A DNA stretch of 64,000 bases from Enterococcus sp. BWR-S5 (GTDB lineage: Bacteria > Bacillota > Bacilli > Lactobacillales > Enterococcaceae). Below are positions 45,125 to 54,319 of the stretch, piece after piece. Position numbers and translations under genes: made by a program. The stretch's first letter is position 1; the number at the start of each line of letters is the position of its first letter. The notes below the pieces were generated by a model. That model had not been told where the DNA came from and made no database searches. It saw only the letters and a program-made list of their open reading frames with translations. The stretch is taken from contig NZ_JADOEQ010000004.1 in NCBI RefSeq assembly GCF_016745255.1, positions 1 to 64,000 on the forward strand. The letters run 5' to 3'.

Positions 45125-46162
45125 TTATCTCGCCCTCTTTTTCAAAAGTATTTTCACTCTTTTAGAAAGGACGATTCGTTTCCCTAACTTATAGATAGAG
45201 ACAGTAGCCTTTGGCGCTACATCCACACTTGATCCTAAAATATAGCCGTAGCTCAACTTTCTTTTTGAAAAATACTGATTTTTTTTGTAGTCCGGATATT
45301 CTTTTTTCATGTACGCTCTTATTTCCCTTATCTTGTCTGTCTCGACAGGATTAAATCTTGTTAGACAGAAAATAATCGTATTGATATAGAACAGCTCAAT
45401 AAATTTATAATCAAACTCTTCTTTATACTCGTCATAAATCTTGCGGCTCTTTGCATTTTCTATCATTTTCTTAGCCGTGCTCAATCGATCAAAGTGAGCA
45501 TAGTTGTTCAAGGAATTAGAGGTAGATTCGCTATTGGTCATATAGAAGTATAATGGTTCATCAACCTTTACCACTCGTTCCGAATAGCACATCACTATCG
45601 GTAAAAACTCATTGTCTTCATAGAACAATTTCTCTATAAATCGAATGTCATTATCTGCCAACAGACTTCGTTTAAAAATCTTTGTCCACATTCTTCCATG
45701 ACTCATAATCAATTGTTTCTTGCGGGCAGCACCCTCTAAGGATAAAAGTTCCGGAGCAATGCTTCTGTTCATTTCTTTTTCTCCGGTAAAGGAAACTTGG
45801 TAGTAATCACTATCTACGATATCTGCATTTTCCTGAAAAGCCAGAGTAAGTAATTTCTCATACATACTTAGACTTACATAGTCATCCGCGTCAACAAAGG
45901 CTATATATTCACCTTTTGCTACCGCCAAGCCAGTATTTCTTGCTGCTCCCTGCTTTTTATTCTGAGCATGCTGCTCCACCTTTATCAACTCAGGATACTT
46001 TTCTTGATAGGCTTTACACAGCTCATAGGAGTTATCGGTAGAGGCATCATCGACAAGAACAATCTCATAGTCGCTTTCCAGGGTTTGGTTCACTAATGAG
46101 TCCAGACAGCGTGCTAAAAAATCAGATGCATTATAGACAGGTACAATTATGGAAAGTTTCAA
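45125..46162 (-). CDS. Family 2 glycosyltransferase
   Basis: 345 residues. GT-A fold with the N-terminal SIIVPVYNASDFLARCLDSL, DDASTDNS and the metal-binding FVDADDYVS; about 100 C-terminal residues are helical and basic. It adds a sugar to the growing lipid-linked repeat unit. Start overlaps the polymerase stop by 4 nt (ATGA), so translation is coupled. Confidence 0.93.
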   Translation of the reverse strand: MKLSIIVPVYNASDFLARCLDSLVNQTLESDYEIVLVDDASTDNSYELCKAYQEKYPELIKVEQHAQNKKQGAARNTGLAVAKGEYIAFVDADDYVSLSMYEKLLTLAFQENADIVDSDYYQVSFTGEKEMNRSIAPELLSLEGAARKKQLIMSHGRMWTKIFKRSLLADNDIRFIEKLFYEDNEFLPIVMCYSERVVKVDEPLYFYMTNSESTSNSLNNYAHFDRLSTAKKMIENAKSRKIYDEYKEEFDYKFIELFYINTIIFCLTRFNPVETDKIREIRAYMKKEYPDYKKNQYFSKRKLSYGYILGSSVDVAPKATVSIYKLGKRIVLSKRVKILLKKRAR

Positions 46163-47406
46163 ATTCTTCCCTCCTTATTTCTAAACGTAATATTCATGAG
46201 ACCCAGCCAGCACCAAAAGAAGATAGCTGTATAGAAAGAAGTCAATATTCTATCAAACAGTCCGAAAAACAAGAAAAACATTCCTGTATTAAATAGAAAC
46301 TCTCTGAAATGCTGTGGGTAAGTATATCTTTTTCGGTGATACCTATTCACACTATACACAATCAGAGTAAGCATTAGAACAGAGCCAACTAAGCCAACTG
46401 TTGCTAAAAGCTCCAGATAGGTGTTATGGGGATGAGTAATTTTAGTACTGTAGAGCATCGGATTATACTTCAAAATCTCATGCTGGAAGGATGAGAAGCC
46501 GACCCCAAATAATAGGTTGTCTCGGATGATTTGTCCGGTCGCAATAAGAAGCAGGTAGCGATAGTTTGTTGACGGGTCAGATAAATCAAATGCTGTAAAC
46601 AAGCGATCCAACAAGCTTGTCAGCAGCTCGTTCGGTGCGATAACCAAAAACAGCAGCGGCAAGAATAACGCCAGCGCCAGAAGCTTCATTTTTTTTGAAA
46701 CGGCACTTCTTATAAAATAGACGAAGCCTACAAAAACCAAGGCAAACCATACCGCGCGTGACATCGTCATAATGATATTCACACTATTGAGCAGCAACAG
46801 GAGTGAATCCCACTTGGAAAAATCACCACGTGATTTCTTACTGATCCCGTACAGCAGCATAATTCCTGCATAAACACTGAAGGTGATTGGATTAGTAAAA
46901 ACTGAGCTTACACGCATAATCGTGTGTGTGGACAGCCAATTTGTTGAAAATTCAACAATGGCAATCATATTGATAAGTAACGAAAATCTGAAAATCTGAT
47001 CGAACACATTTCTATAAAGCTCTTCTGTCTTTATGACCGATGCAACAATGATTGCAACCAACATACCTACCAGTATATCAAAAACCGACTCGAGACTCTC
47101 TAGCCCTTGAGTCGAGTAGTACAACCAATAATTCGTTATAAAAAGATAGAGGAAGAAAAATATTAACAATACTGAGAAAACGATCTTTATACTGCTTTTT
47201 CTAACCAGAAGATAAAAGAGACCGTAAACACACAAAAGAATGAAGCCTTCTGAAGGAAGAATCAATCCTATGGTAAAAAGTGCTACCACAGGATTAAACT
47301 TCATTCGGCTAGTCAACTGAATCAACAGATAAACCAGAATCCCTATAACGATTATTAAGTTGCGATGCTGGCTAAAGAAAGTGATGTTCAGTTCTGTATT
47401 AACCAT
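46159..47406 (-). CDS. O-antigen/capsule polymerase-like membrane protein (Wzy-like)
   Basis: 415 residues with about 11-12 helices and one larger extracellular loop containing THPHNTYLELLATVGLVG, the PHN motif of the O-antigen ligase/polymerase (Wzy_C/WaaL) family. It should join repeat units on the outer face of the membrane. It lies between the UGM-like gene and GT2 with short or overlapping junctions. Confidence 0.88.
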   Translation of the reverse strand: MVNTELNITFFSQHRNLIIVIGILVYLLIQLTSRMKFNPVVALFTIGLILPSEGFILLCVYGLFYLLVRKSSIKIVFSVLLIFFFLYLFITNYWLYYSTQGLESLESVFDILVGMLVAIIVASVIKTEELYRNVFDQIFRFSLLINMIAIVEFSTNWLSTHTIMRVSSVFTNPITFSVYAGIMLLYGISKKSRGDFSKWDSLLLLLNSVNIIMTMSRAVWFALVFVGFVYFIRSAVSKKMKLLALALFLPLLFLVIAPNELLTSLLDRLFTAFDLSDPSTNYRYLLLIATGQIIRDNLLFGVGFSSFQHEILKYNPMLYSTKITHPHNTYLELLATVGLVGSVLMLTLIVYSVNRYHRKRYTYPQHFREFLFNTGMFFLFFGLFDRILTSFYTAIFFWCWLGLMNITFRNKEGRI

Positions 47407-47428
47407 AATCTTTTTCTACCCCACATCT

Positions 47429-48679
47429 CTATATTTGTTTTGCAAGCTTTATTGCATCAATCATTGAATCTTCAATTGAGCAATATTTCCAATCGCCGTA
47501 TCTGCCGATGCTGTGTATATTTTTCGCTTTCAAAAACTCAATAATATTTTTCTTAAGTTCATTGGACTTTTCAGACACATGTACATACGCAGGTGTCATG
47601 ACGATCGGCTCCCAGTCAACCAGCTTTTGGTCATCGATGACACCAATCGCTTTTAAGTTATCCAACGTTGCCTGCAGCTGCTCTTCCACCAGAATTTCAT
47701 CATCCGAAGAATAGCCGATTTCTACATACAAACTCAAACGATCTGAGTTCAAAATATTGTCATAGAAGCCGATTCTATAGAAATTAGTGGCTTTATCAGG
47801 GAAATAAACCCAATGGATATCATCATATTTTGATTTCGCATCAAACCCAAGATTTAACACCAACACTTTGTTGTACGTAAACGCCTGTGTATCAAATTGT
47901 TTTGTCAGGTTTGCTCGATCAACCAGCTGAGTCAACGGGATTGTATTAATCAACTCTTCATAGTGAATCTCAGTACCGTTCACATAAGCAATCTTCTTAT
48001 CATAGTCAATGCTCGTCACTTCTGAGTTCAAAAGAATTTTATCTTTATCCAGTTTAGAAGTCAGGATTTCAATAAACATTTGTGCGCCATCTTTAGGATA
48101 CGAGAACATATCATTGTAAGAGCTGTTCTCCTGAGCTTTCATGTTCTTCATGACTTCCTCAAAGTCTGCATAAGGGAAGAAACGCCCCATTGCATCAACA
48201 TCCAAGTTGTTCAATCTCGTTGCATACAGCTTTTCATTATACGGCTTCAAGAATTTGTTGGTAATCGACTCGCCAAACTTGCCGTACAACATATCTTCAA
48301 AGTCTGTATAGGCTTCTTTTGAGTCCTTAAAATATAAGTCATACAAACAATCAATAAACTCTTCTTGAGGAAGCTGATGTATGTTCTTTTGAAAAGGATA
48401 GTCAATCATTTTATCGGCATACCAAATTTTCGTATTTTTCTTATGGAAAACAAGAGCTTCCTTGTCCATTTCTTTTTCAAAAAAGCTTTTGATTTCTTCA
48501 TTTGCAAAATGGAAAAAGTGACCTGCATAATCCCAAACAAAGCCATTTCTCTTGATTGTTCGGCAAAATCCACCTAGTTCGCTTTCTTTTTCGACGATCA
48601 AATAATCATCTGTCTTCACTTGATTCGCAAAAGTCAGACCGCTTACTCCACCACCGATAATCAGATATTTAACGTTCAT
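47429..48679 (-). CDS. FAD-dependent UDP-galactopyranose-mutase-like oxidoreductase
   Basis: 416 residues. N-terminal FAD motif IIGGGVSGLTFANQV with EKESELGGFCRT, a PYNEKLYATRL segment, and the C-terminal GRYGDWKYCSIEDSMIDAI typical of UGM-like enzymes. It is more divergent than classical Glf. It could form a furanose sugar nucleotide or another rearranged sugar; the reaction is not proven by sequence. Confidence 0.8.
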   Translation of the reverse strand: MNVKYLIIGGGVSGLTFANQVKTDDYLIVEKESELGGFCRTIKRNGFVWDYAGHFFHFANEEIKSFFEKEMDKEALVFHKKNTKIWYADKMIDYPFQKNIHQLPQEEFIDCLYDLYFKDSKEAYTDFEDMLYGKFGESITNKFLKPYNEKLYATRLNNLDVDAMGRFFPYADFEEVMKNMKAQENSSYNDMFSYPKDGAQMFIEILTSKLDKDKILLNSEVTSIDYDKKIAYVNGTEIHYEELINTIPLTQLVDRANLTKQFDTQAFTYNKVLVLNLGFDAKSKYDDIHWVYFPDKATNFYRIGFYDNILNSDRLSLYVEIGYSSDDEILVEEQLQATLDNLKAIGVIDDQKLVDWEPIVMTPAYVHVSEKSNELKKNIIEFLKAKNIHSIGRYGDWKYCSIEDSMIDAIKLAKQI

Positions 48680-48703
48680 TTCAACTCTCCATCCTAAATT
48701 AGT

Positions 48704-49447
48704 TTATGCATGCCACAAATGATAAATGCTCCGCTTTTTATTCACAAAAAAGCCGTTTTTAATATACAGATTCATTCCCTGCAAGTTATCAATTTGTGTC
48801 CCCACGATAATTCTTTTCAGCTCGTTTTTTTCAGCTGTTTCCTTACTGAAATCCATCAGCTGACTGCCGTAGCCGCGGCCGCGACTACCTTCCTTTACAG
48901 CAATCAGTTCGATGGTCAATTGCTTCGCTGCCTCTTCCTTTTTAAGCACGATAAAGCCAACTACTACGCCCGCTTCTTTCAAAACAGATAGCTCTTTGGA
49001 AGAATCAGCAATCGCATTGCCAACCCAATTTTCATACACCTTTTCCACTTGTTCTCGTGAAAACTTCTTATCGTTAAAAAATCTGGTATGTGTAAAGCTT
49101 GATTTAGCCATCTCCTTAACTGCTGTCAGCTCCTGTACATTGTCTGCATCCAGAGGCTGACAAATGGCAGAAAAGCTTTGCTTGCGCACTTGCTGCGACT
49201 GCCTTGTCAAGTCATAGGAAAATATAACATTCATATCCGTTAGATAGGCGGTTGTTTGCTCACCAATCCAAGTATTGATACTACTCAGGTTATTTTCATT
49301 TACCAGCTTCACAAAATCATACTGTGTAAAACTCTTTAGCAGCTCGTCAGTCAAGCTGTCTTCAGTCGTCAACTCTACTGATCCGCATTCTTTGCCGAAA
49401 AAGCTGCTGTCCCAGCTTAGACGAGCAACTTCTTCTTTTGATGTCAT
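48704..49447 (-). CDS. GNAT acetyltransferase of the nonulosonic acid pathway (SpsD/PseH-like)
   Basis: 247 residues. N-terminal domain of about 110 residues (LSWDSSFFGKECGSVEL), then a GNAT domain with IELIAVKEGSRGRGYGSQLM and NLQGMNLYIKNGFF. This two-part layout resembles the WecD/SpsD group that acetylates a 4-amino sugar nucleotide. Beginning at ATG 49447 gives the ATGA overlap with the synthase stop; the GTG 25 nt earlier is less likely. Acetylation of the 4-amino group made by the DegT enzyme is inferred from context. Confidence 0.82.
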   Translation of the reverse strand: MTSKEEVARLSWDSSFFGKECGSVELTTEDSLTDELLKSFTQYDFVKLVNENNLSSINTWIGEQTTAYLTDMNVIFSYDLTRQSQQVRKQSFSAICQPLDADNVQELTAVKEMAKSSFTHTRFFNDKKFSREQVEKVYENWVGNAIADSSKELSVLKEAGVVVGFIVLKKEEAAKQLTIELIAVKEGSRGRGYGSQLMDFSKETAEKNELKRIIVGTQIDNLQGMNLYIKNGFFVNKKRSIYHLWHA

Positions 49448-50553
49448 TGGTTTAGAACATCCTTCCACAGAATTGGTTCGCCCTCTTCTATATCTCTATT
49501 CGCTTTTACTTCGTTTTCAATAAGTAATTCCATATATTTCGGTGCAATCCCACGAACATTTTCTCCGGGTCTTAGAACAGCCATATTGGATTTATCAATG
49601 GCTTCACCTTTACTAATATTCTTCGTTGCATATAACGCGCGGAACGCATATTCTCTCAAATGCTCTTCTACATCCGCCACTCGCTTCTCAGATGAGCCAA
49701 GAATCTCGGAAAGCTCAGGAATATCGAATGAATCCAGGCTTTTTTCTTTTTCAACTTGACGAATTGCATCGACCATCATTTTCAGCTGCTCCGGATTTAA
49801 CGCAAAGCTATGGTCTGCTCCAGGCAAGTTTTTATCTATTGTAAAATGCTTCTCGATTATCTTTGCCCCTTTGTAAACAGCAACAACAGGTGCTTTGACA
49901 GGATCTTCCGTGTGATCTGAATAACCAATAACAGCATCCGGATAAGCTGACAGGAAAGTATCCAAGATATTCATATTACAAGAACTCAATGGTGCCGGGT
50001 ATTTCGCTACACAATGCAATAGCGCAATTTTCGTATTTCCTTGATCAGTAATTGCTCGAACCGCGTCGTCTACTTCTGAAAGAGTTGCTGCACCGGAAGA
50101 AAAAACGATTGGCAGCTGTTTCTTCGCTGTATGCTTCAATAAAGGAATATGAGTAATACCGTAAGAAGCTAGTTTGTAAGAATCGACACCCAGTTTTTCT
50201 AAGCTGTCGCTTGATTCTTCATCACAGGTTGTACACAAAAAGCCAATTCCTTTTTGATCGCAATACTCCATCAGCTCCGGAATCCATTCGGTTGGCAGCT
50301 CGACAGATTTAAGCAATTTGTTTATATCGGTTGTTTCACCTTTGGCAGTTACAAAGTTTCCTGCTTTCACGTTGTACATTTTTTCTGAACGAAACAGCTG
50401 GAATTTAACAATATCCGCTTTTGCGTCTACTGCAGCATCAATCAGCTTTAACGCTTGTTCGTAGCTGCCATCATGATTTATTCCGGCTTCTGCTATGATT
50501 AAAACAGGTGAATCTTTTGAAACTGTTTTTCCACTTATTGTCAATTCTTTCAT
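49444..50553 (-). CDS. NeuB-family nonulosonic acid synthase (SpsE/PseI/LegI-like)
   Basis: 369 residues. The NeuB TIM barrel (1-285) has IIAEAGINHDGS, KADIVKFQLF, VIGYSDHT and KIIEKHFTIDK; the C-terminal SAF/antifreeze-like domain begins near 300 (RALYATKNISKGEAI, LRPGENVRGIAP). It condenses phosphoenolpyruvate with a six-carbon diacetamido sugar to make a nine-carbon acid. Whether the product is pseudaminic, legionaminic or a relative cannot be read from these motifs. It starts 3 nt after the hydrolase gene. Confidence 0.93.
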   Translation of the reverse strand: MKELTISGKTVSKDSPVLIIAEAGINHDGSYEQALKLIDAAVDAKADIVKFQLFRSEKMYNVKAGNFVTAKGETTDINKLLKSVELPTEWIPELMEYCDQKGIGFLCTTCDEESSDSLEKLGVDSYKLASYGITHIPLLKHTAKKQLPIVFSSGAATLSEVDDAVRAITDQGNTKIALLHCVAKYPAPLSSCNMNILDTFLSAYPDAVIGYSDHTEDPVKAPVVAVYKGAKIIEKHFTIDKNLPGADHSFALNPEQLKMMVDAIRQVEKEKSLDSFDIPELSEILGSSEKRVADVEEHLREYAFRALYATKNISKGEAIDKSNMAVLRPGENVRGIAPKYMELLIENEVKANRDIEEGEPILWKDVLNQ

Positions 50554-50556
50554 TAC

Positions 50557-51561
50557 TTATTCCACTCCTAAAATAATATCGGTCACTCTCTTAACACCTT
50601 TACAATCAACGAACGTTTTTCCATTCTTCGACAATGCTTCTCTCGCCTCTCCATCTGTTTCTAGCTTATGTAAGAGTTCAACGAGATTGTAATCCTTTAT
50701 TGGCTCCAATCCCAGGTTCCAGCATAGTCCCTTTTCTGATAAGGTTTGTGCTGTTTGATACTGGTGAGGAACTTGACATAACACGACTGTCGGTACACCA
50801 ATCGCCAAGCTTTCAAAAAGTGTGATGCCTCCTGAACAAAAACAAAGGTCTGCTTGGTACATTCTTTGAGGCAAATCATCAACAGCCGTGTGGATGTCGA
50901 TGTTTTTAAGCTGCCCAAATTTTTCGTACAAATGCTCCTTGTGTGCATAGGCCGGTCCTAATACCACATCAAATTGAATAGCTTTCAATGAATGCAGCTG
51001 TTCGACCACTTCTTCCGAAAAATTACGAGGATCTGACCCTCCAAATGTCAATAAAACATTTTTCAAGGTAGGATTTATCTCTTTTTCTTTTGCGGCCATC
51101 GCCGTTACCTGATCGTTCAAAACCATGTATGGAACCCCGGTTACGTAATTCTCGGAGTTCTTCTTATCCGTCGTCAAATCGATAATCGCATTAATTACTT
51201 TCACCGGCATCTCTTCATAGCTTCCATGATCGTCCAAAATAACCACATTGATTTTTTGTTCACACAGATTGGCTACATAGTCAGATTCGTTATCCAGCTT
51301 GTCTAATACGATTGTGTCTATCTTCTGCTTTTTTACTACGTCATTGACTTCAAGAATCTCTGAAGCCTGTTGATTTTTTAAAACATAATAATCAATCTTT
51401 TTATTTTTTAAGAGTGATTCTACTTCTTCGTTATGAGAAATGATACATATACACTTATGTCCTTCATTTCTTTGGATGATATTGTCAATCAAATGAATGG
51501 ATCGAAAAACATGACCCAAACCTTTAATATTGTTCCCATCAAATCTGAAAAGAATATTCAT
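50557..51561 (-). CDS. PseG/SpsG-like UDP-sugar hydrolase
   Basis: 334 residues, GT-B fold like MurG. The N-terminal FRFDGNNIKGLGHVFRSIHL contains the G-x-GHxxR signature with the catalytic His; the C-terminal half has LTFGGSDPRNFSE and FCSGGITLFESLAIGVPTVV. PseG removes UDP from the diacetamido-altrose nucleotide before the NeuB-type condensation. It starts 7 nt after the cytidylyltransferase stop. This type of hydrolase favours a pseudaminic or SpsG-type route over the NeuC-like LegG route. Confidence 0.9.
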   Translation of the reverse strand: MNILFRFDGNNIKGLGHVFRSIHLIDNIIQRNEGHKCICIISHNEEVESLLKNKKIDYYVLKNQQASEILEVNDVVKKQKIDTIVLDKLDNESDYVANLCEQKINVVILDDHGSYEEMPVKVINAIIDLTTDKKNSENYVTGVPYMVLNDQVTAMAAKEKEINPTLKNVLLTFGGSDPRNFSEEVVEQLHSLKAIQFDVVLGPAYAHKEHLYEKFGQLKNIDIHTAVDDLPQRMYQADLCFCSGGITLFESLAIGVPTVVLCQVPHQYQTAQTLSEKGLCWNLGLEPIKDYNLVELLHKLETDGEAREALSKNGKTFVDCKGVKRVTDIILGVE

Positions 51562-51568
51562 TCAAACA

Positions 51569-52282
51569 CTACCTTTGGATTATATGGCTATTAATTTTAA
51601 ACAGTTCCGGCTGTTCTTCATAAAATCGTTCCAACTCCTGAAATGAGAGATATGGAAACGCAGGAAACTCTTTGCCTAACTGTTCCATTAATTCAAAATC
51701 TTCTTTTGTATCCACGGTTAACCGCACATTTGAATGAGTCAGTTTTGTCTCTGCAGATAGTTTTCCAATTTTAAATTGTTCCGGATTATCCTTTATAAAC
51801 AACGTTACATGTTCTTTATGCGCTTCTGTGATTTCCATTTCCGACAACCGGGCCAATGTCGCCCAATTAACTACCTCTATCGAGGTGCCTAGAGGTGCAT
51901 CACTGCAATAGGTATAATCATTTTTGTTTTCAATATGACTTTGAATCAATTTATTAATCAATGATTCTTCAATCAAAGGGTTATCCCCAGTCGCTCGAAT
52001 GATAATATCGGACTGATAGAACTTACCGGCTTCAATATAGCGACTCAAAACATTTTGTTCGTCTCCGCAAAAAACAAAAAGCTCTTTTTTGGATAAGAAA
52101 TTAATCAAGCCCGCATTTGATTCATTTGCCGGTGTAACCACTACAACCTGGTCAATCACATCCATGCTGTTAAGCTTCTCGTAGATGTGCTCAATAATTG
52201 TTTTACCGGCAATCGTCATGGTTACTTTCCCTGCAAGTCTGGTTGAGGTGCTTCTCGCCTGAATAAAAGCATGTACATTCAT
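51569..52282 (-). CDS. SpsF-type cytidylyltransferase (CMP-nonulosonic acid synthetase)
   Basis: 237 residues. Nucleotidyltransferase fold with IQARSTSTRLAGKV at the N-terminus (SpsF form, not the NeuA/PseF form), VVVTPANESN, and RATGDNPLIEESLIN. It should activate the nine-carbon acid as its CMP-sugar for transfer. It is grouped with SpsG- and SpsE-like genes as in Bacillus. Confidence 0.88.
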   Translation of the reverse strand: MNVHAFIQARSTSTRLAGKVTMTIAGKTIIEHIYEKLNSMDVIDQVVVVTPANESNAGLINFLSKKELFVFCGDEQNVLSRYIEAGKFYQSDIIIRATGDNPLIEESLINKLIQSHIENKNDYTYCSDAPLGTSIEVVNWATLARLSEMEITEAHKEHVTLFIKDNPEQFKIGKLSAETKLTHSNVRLTVDTKEDFELMEQLGKEFPAFPYLSFQELERFYEEQPELFKINSHIIQR

Positions 52283-52286
52283 TTCT

Positions 52287-53642
52287 CTATTCTCCCAGCA
52301 TTTGTTGGATTAACGCAGCAATATTATCAGACGCATTTTCCTTCTGAATCATCTGCGCTCTTCCTTCAACTAGTTTCTGACTCAAGTCACTCTCTACCAA
52401 CAGCTGACCAATTTTTTCAATTAACTGCTCCTGTTGCTTAGACTCGTCCTCATTTCCAATTCTGACACCAATCCCCATTTTATCAAAAGGAATAAAGTCT
52501 TCCTCATCTGTGTAATTGAAATAAATGACTGGCTTATCCATCAACGCGCTCTCAATACCTGTTGTCGATGAAATGGTCATCGCGATATCGGCGATATTGA
52601 TTACTTCCGGTGCCTTATGACTCTTGACAATAGAGGCCGGAATTTCATAGGCTTCAAGAATCTGACTTTGTACTTTCCCATCTTCATTTGGATGAAGCTT
52701 CACAACAAGGTGTACATTTTCCAGTGCTGAAACAGCCTTAACAATACTTTCAAATACTTTAGGCATCTCCAGTAATGGCTGCGATAGATAGACTAGCACA
52801 TGACTATTCTCAGGAATCCCCAACTCTTGCTTCAGCTTTTTATCAGAAGACATATAGTCCTTTAGCTGATCAAAGGCAGGTTGTCCGGTTATTTCGATTT
52901 TCTCTTCTGGGATATCTCGCTTCATAAGATTTTCTTTTGTATACTCTGAAAATACAGCGAACTTGGTTGCTTGTAAATTCAAGTAAATAGAAAAAATTTC
53001 ATCTGCGAATTCTTCCAAGTGATCATTTTTCAGCTCAGAAGATAGAACGATTTTTTTGGCACTTACGCCATTTTTTATGTACTCTTGTTTTTCTTTTTCA
53101 TTTTGAACAAGAATTTTATCAGGAAATGGTCTATTTACCTTACCTAGTAAATCTTCCACTCTCAATGATAAGATACCCAGCTCATTCGCGGCAATCACGG
53201 TTGCTGCTTCAAATCTGTGCATCGTTGTAACAACGACTAAATCCGGTTTTTCTTTTTTAAGAATCTCTTTCATTGCATCAACAGGTAAGAACAGTCTTCT
53301 GTCGTATACCTTAAAAATCTCTTCAGCAAACTCTTCCCCAACTTCTTTTTCCAAATCTCTAACTGAGAAGCCATAATAAGCAGAAGAATCTACATAGGAA
53401 ACAACAGACGAGAAGTCGTGAAACTGGTCTGCATAAGGCATTCCTTTGCGCATAATCTCGCTGTCTGCGTAATCAGATAACGTCTTGCATGGGATATCTG
53501 CTTTTTTGAAGGCTTCAGCAGCCAAGTTAATTCCTATACACGTATAATCAAATTTTTTCTCAGCGATTACTTTCGATACAATGGGAATCAACGTGTTTAC
53601 GTGCCCGCCGCCATAGGCTAAAAATAGAACTTTTTTCTTCAT
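52287..53642 (-). CDS. GT-B glycosyltransferase-like protein, SpsB/CDP-glycerol transferase-like
   Basis: 451 residues. N-terminal KVLFLAYGGGHVNTLIPIV, middle VVVTTMHRFEAATVIA, and a C-terminal nucleotide-sugar half with LVVKLHPNEDG and MTISSTTGIESALMDKPVIYF. The KLHP plus S-S/T-T-G-x-E pattern is shared by CDP-glycerol glycerophosphotransferases and several nonulosonic acid (sialic, KpsS-like) transferases. Because it sits beside the CMP-sugar genes, it is my best candidate for the nonulosonic acid transferase; polyol-phosphate transfer is the alternative. Confidence 0.75.
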   Translation of the reverse strand: MKKKVLFLAYGGGHVNTLIPIVSKVIAEKKFDYTCIGINLAAEAFKKADIPCKTLSDYADSEIMRKGMPYADQFHDFSSVVSYVDSSAYYGFSVRDLEKEVGEEFAEEIFKVYDRRLFLPVDAMKEILKKEKPDLVVVTTMHRFEAATVIAANELGILSLRVEDLLGKVNRPFPDKILVQNEKEKQEYIKNGVSAKKIVLSSELKNDHLEEFADEIFSIYLNLQATKFAVFSEYTKENLMKRDIPEEKIEITGQPAFDQLKDYMSSDKKLKQELGIPENSHVLVYLSQPLLEMPKVFESIVKAVSALENVHLVVKLHPNEDGKVQSQILEAYEIPASIVKSHKAPEVINIADIAMTISSTTGIESALMDKPVIYFNYTDEEDFIPFDKMGIGVRIGNEDESKQQEQLIEKIGQLLVESDLSQKLVEGRAQMIQKENASDNIAALIQQMLGE

Positions 53643-53647
53643 ATTTC

Positions 53648-54319
53648 TTAGTTAACTCCTTTTTTCAATAGTACAGTCTCAAGTGATTTAACAAATATTT
53701 TGCAATCTAATACAAAACTGGTATTTCGTACGTAGTAAACATCAAGCTTTGTCGCTTCCAATGTCGTTAAGCTGCTTCGACCATAGGCCTGAGCCATCCC
53801 TGTTATCCCCGGTGTGGCTTCTGAACGGACTTCCATTGCACGCTTGTTAATCTCCGGATTACCATCAATATTCAGCTTTTCTTCTCGAAGCTCCAGTTCT
53901 TTTGCCGGAACAGCACGAGGACCAATCAAGCTCATTTGACCTAAAAACACATTCAATAATTGAGGCAATTCATCGACACTTAGCTTTCTAAGTACTTTTC
54001 CTATTTTGGTTACTCTGGCATCCCCGCTCTTAGGAGCCGCATAATTATCGATAGAAGAATCTTTATACATCGTTCTAAACTTAAATGTAGTGAACGTCTT
54101 TTGATTTCTTCCTACCCGTTTTTGAGTGAAAACAATCTCACCCTTTGAGTCAACTCTAATCAGTATCGCAATAATCAGCATCACGGGAGATAGAAAAATG
54201 AGTAAAATCCCTGAAAAGAGAAGATCAATGAGCCGCTTCACTAGTCTATACCCCAAACCCGTTTTGTCACTTTGCATAACCAGCTCTTCTAAAGAAGAGT
54301 CATTAATAAATTTCATCAT
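53648..54319 (-). CDS. Undecaprenyl-phosphate sugar phosphotransferase (PglC/WcaJ C-domain type)
   Basis: 223 residues, the minimal bacterial sugar transferase with a single re-entrant helix (about 30-55) instead of the five-helix N-terminal domain. Motifs are KRLIDLLFSGILLIFLSP, FTQKRVGRNQKTFTTFKFRTM, LRKLSVDELPQLLNV, MSLIGPRAVP and the C-terminal PGITGMAQAYGR. It loads the first phospho-sugar on undecaprenyl phosphate. Start overlaps the aminotransferase stop (ATGA). The PglC-like form beside a PglF/PglE-like pair suggests a diacetamido sugar as first residue. Confidence 0.9.
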   Translation of the reverse strand: MMKFINDSSLEELVMQSDKTGLGYRLVKRLIDLLFSGILLIFLSPVMLIIAILIRVDSKGEIVFTQKRVGRNQKTFTTFKFRTMYKDSSIDNYAAPKSGDARVTKIGKVLRKLSVDELPQLLNVFLGQMSLIGPRAVPAKELELREEKLNIDGNPEINKRAMEVRSEATPGITGMAQAYGRSSLTTLEATKLDVYYVRNTSFVLDCKIFVKSLETVLLKKGVN

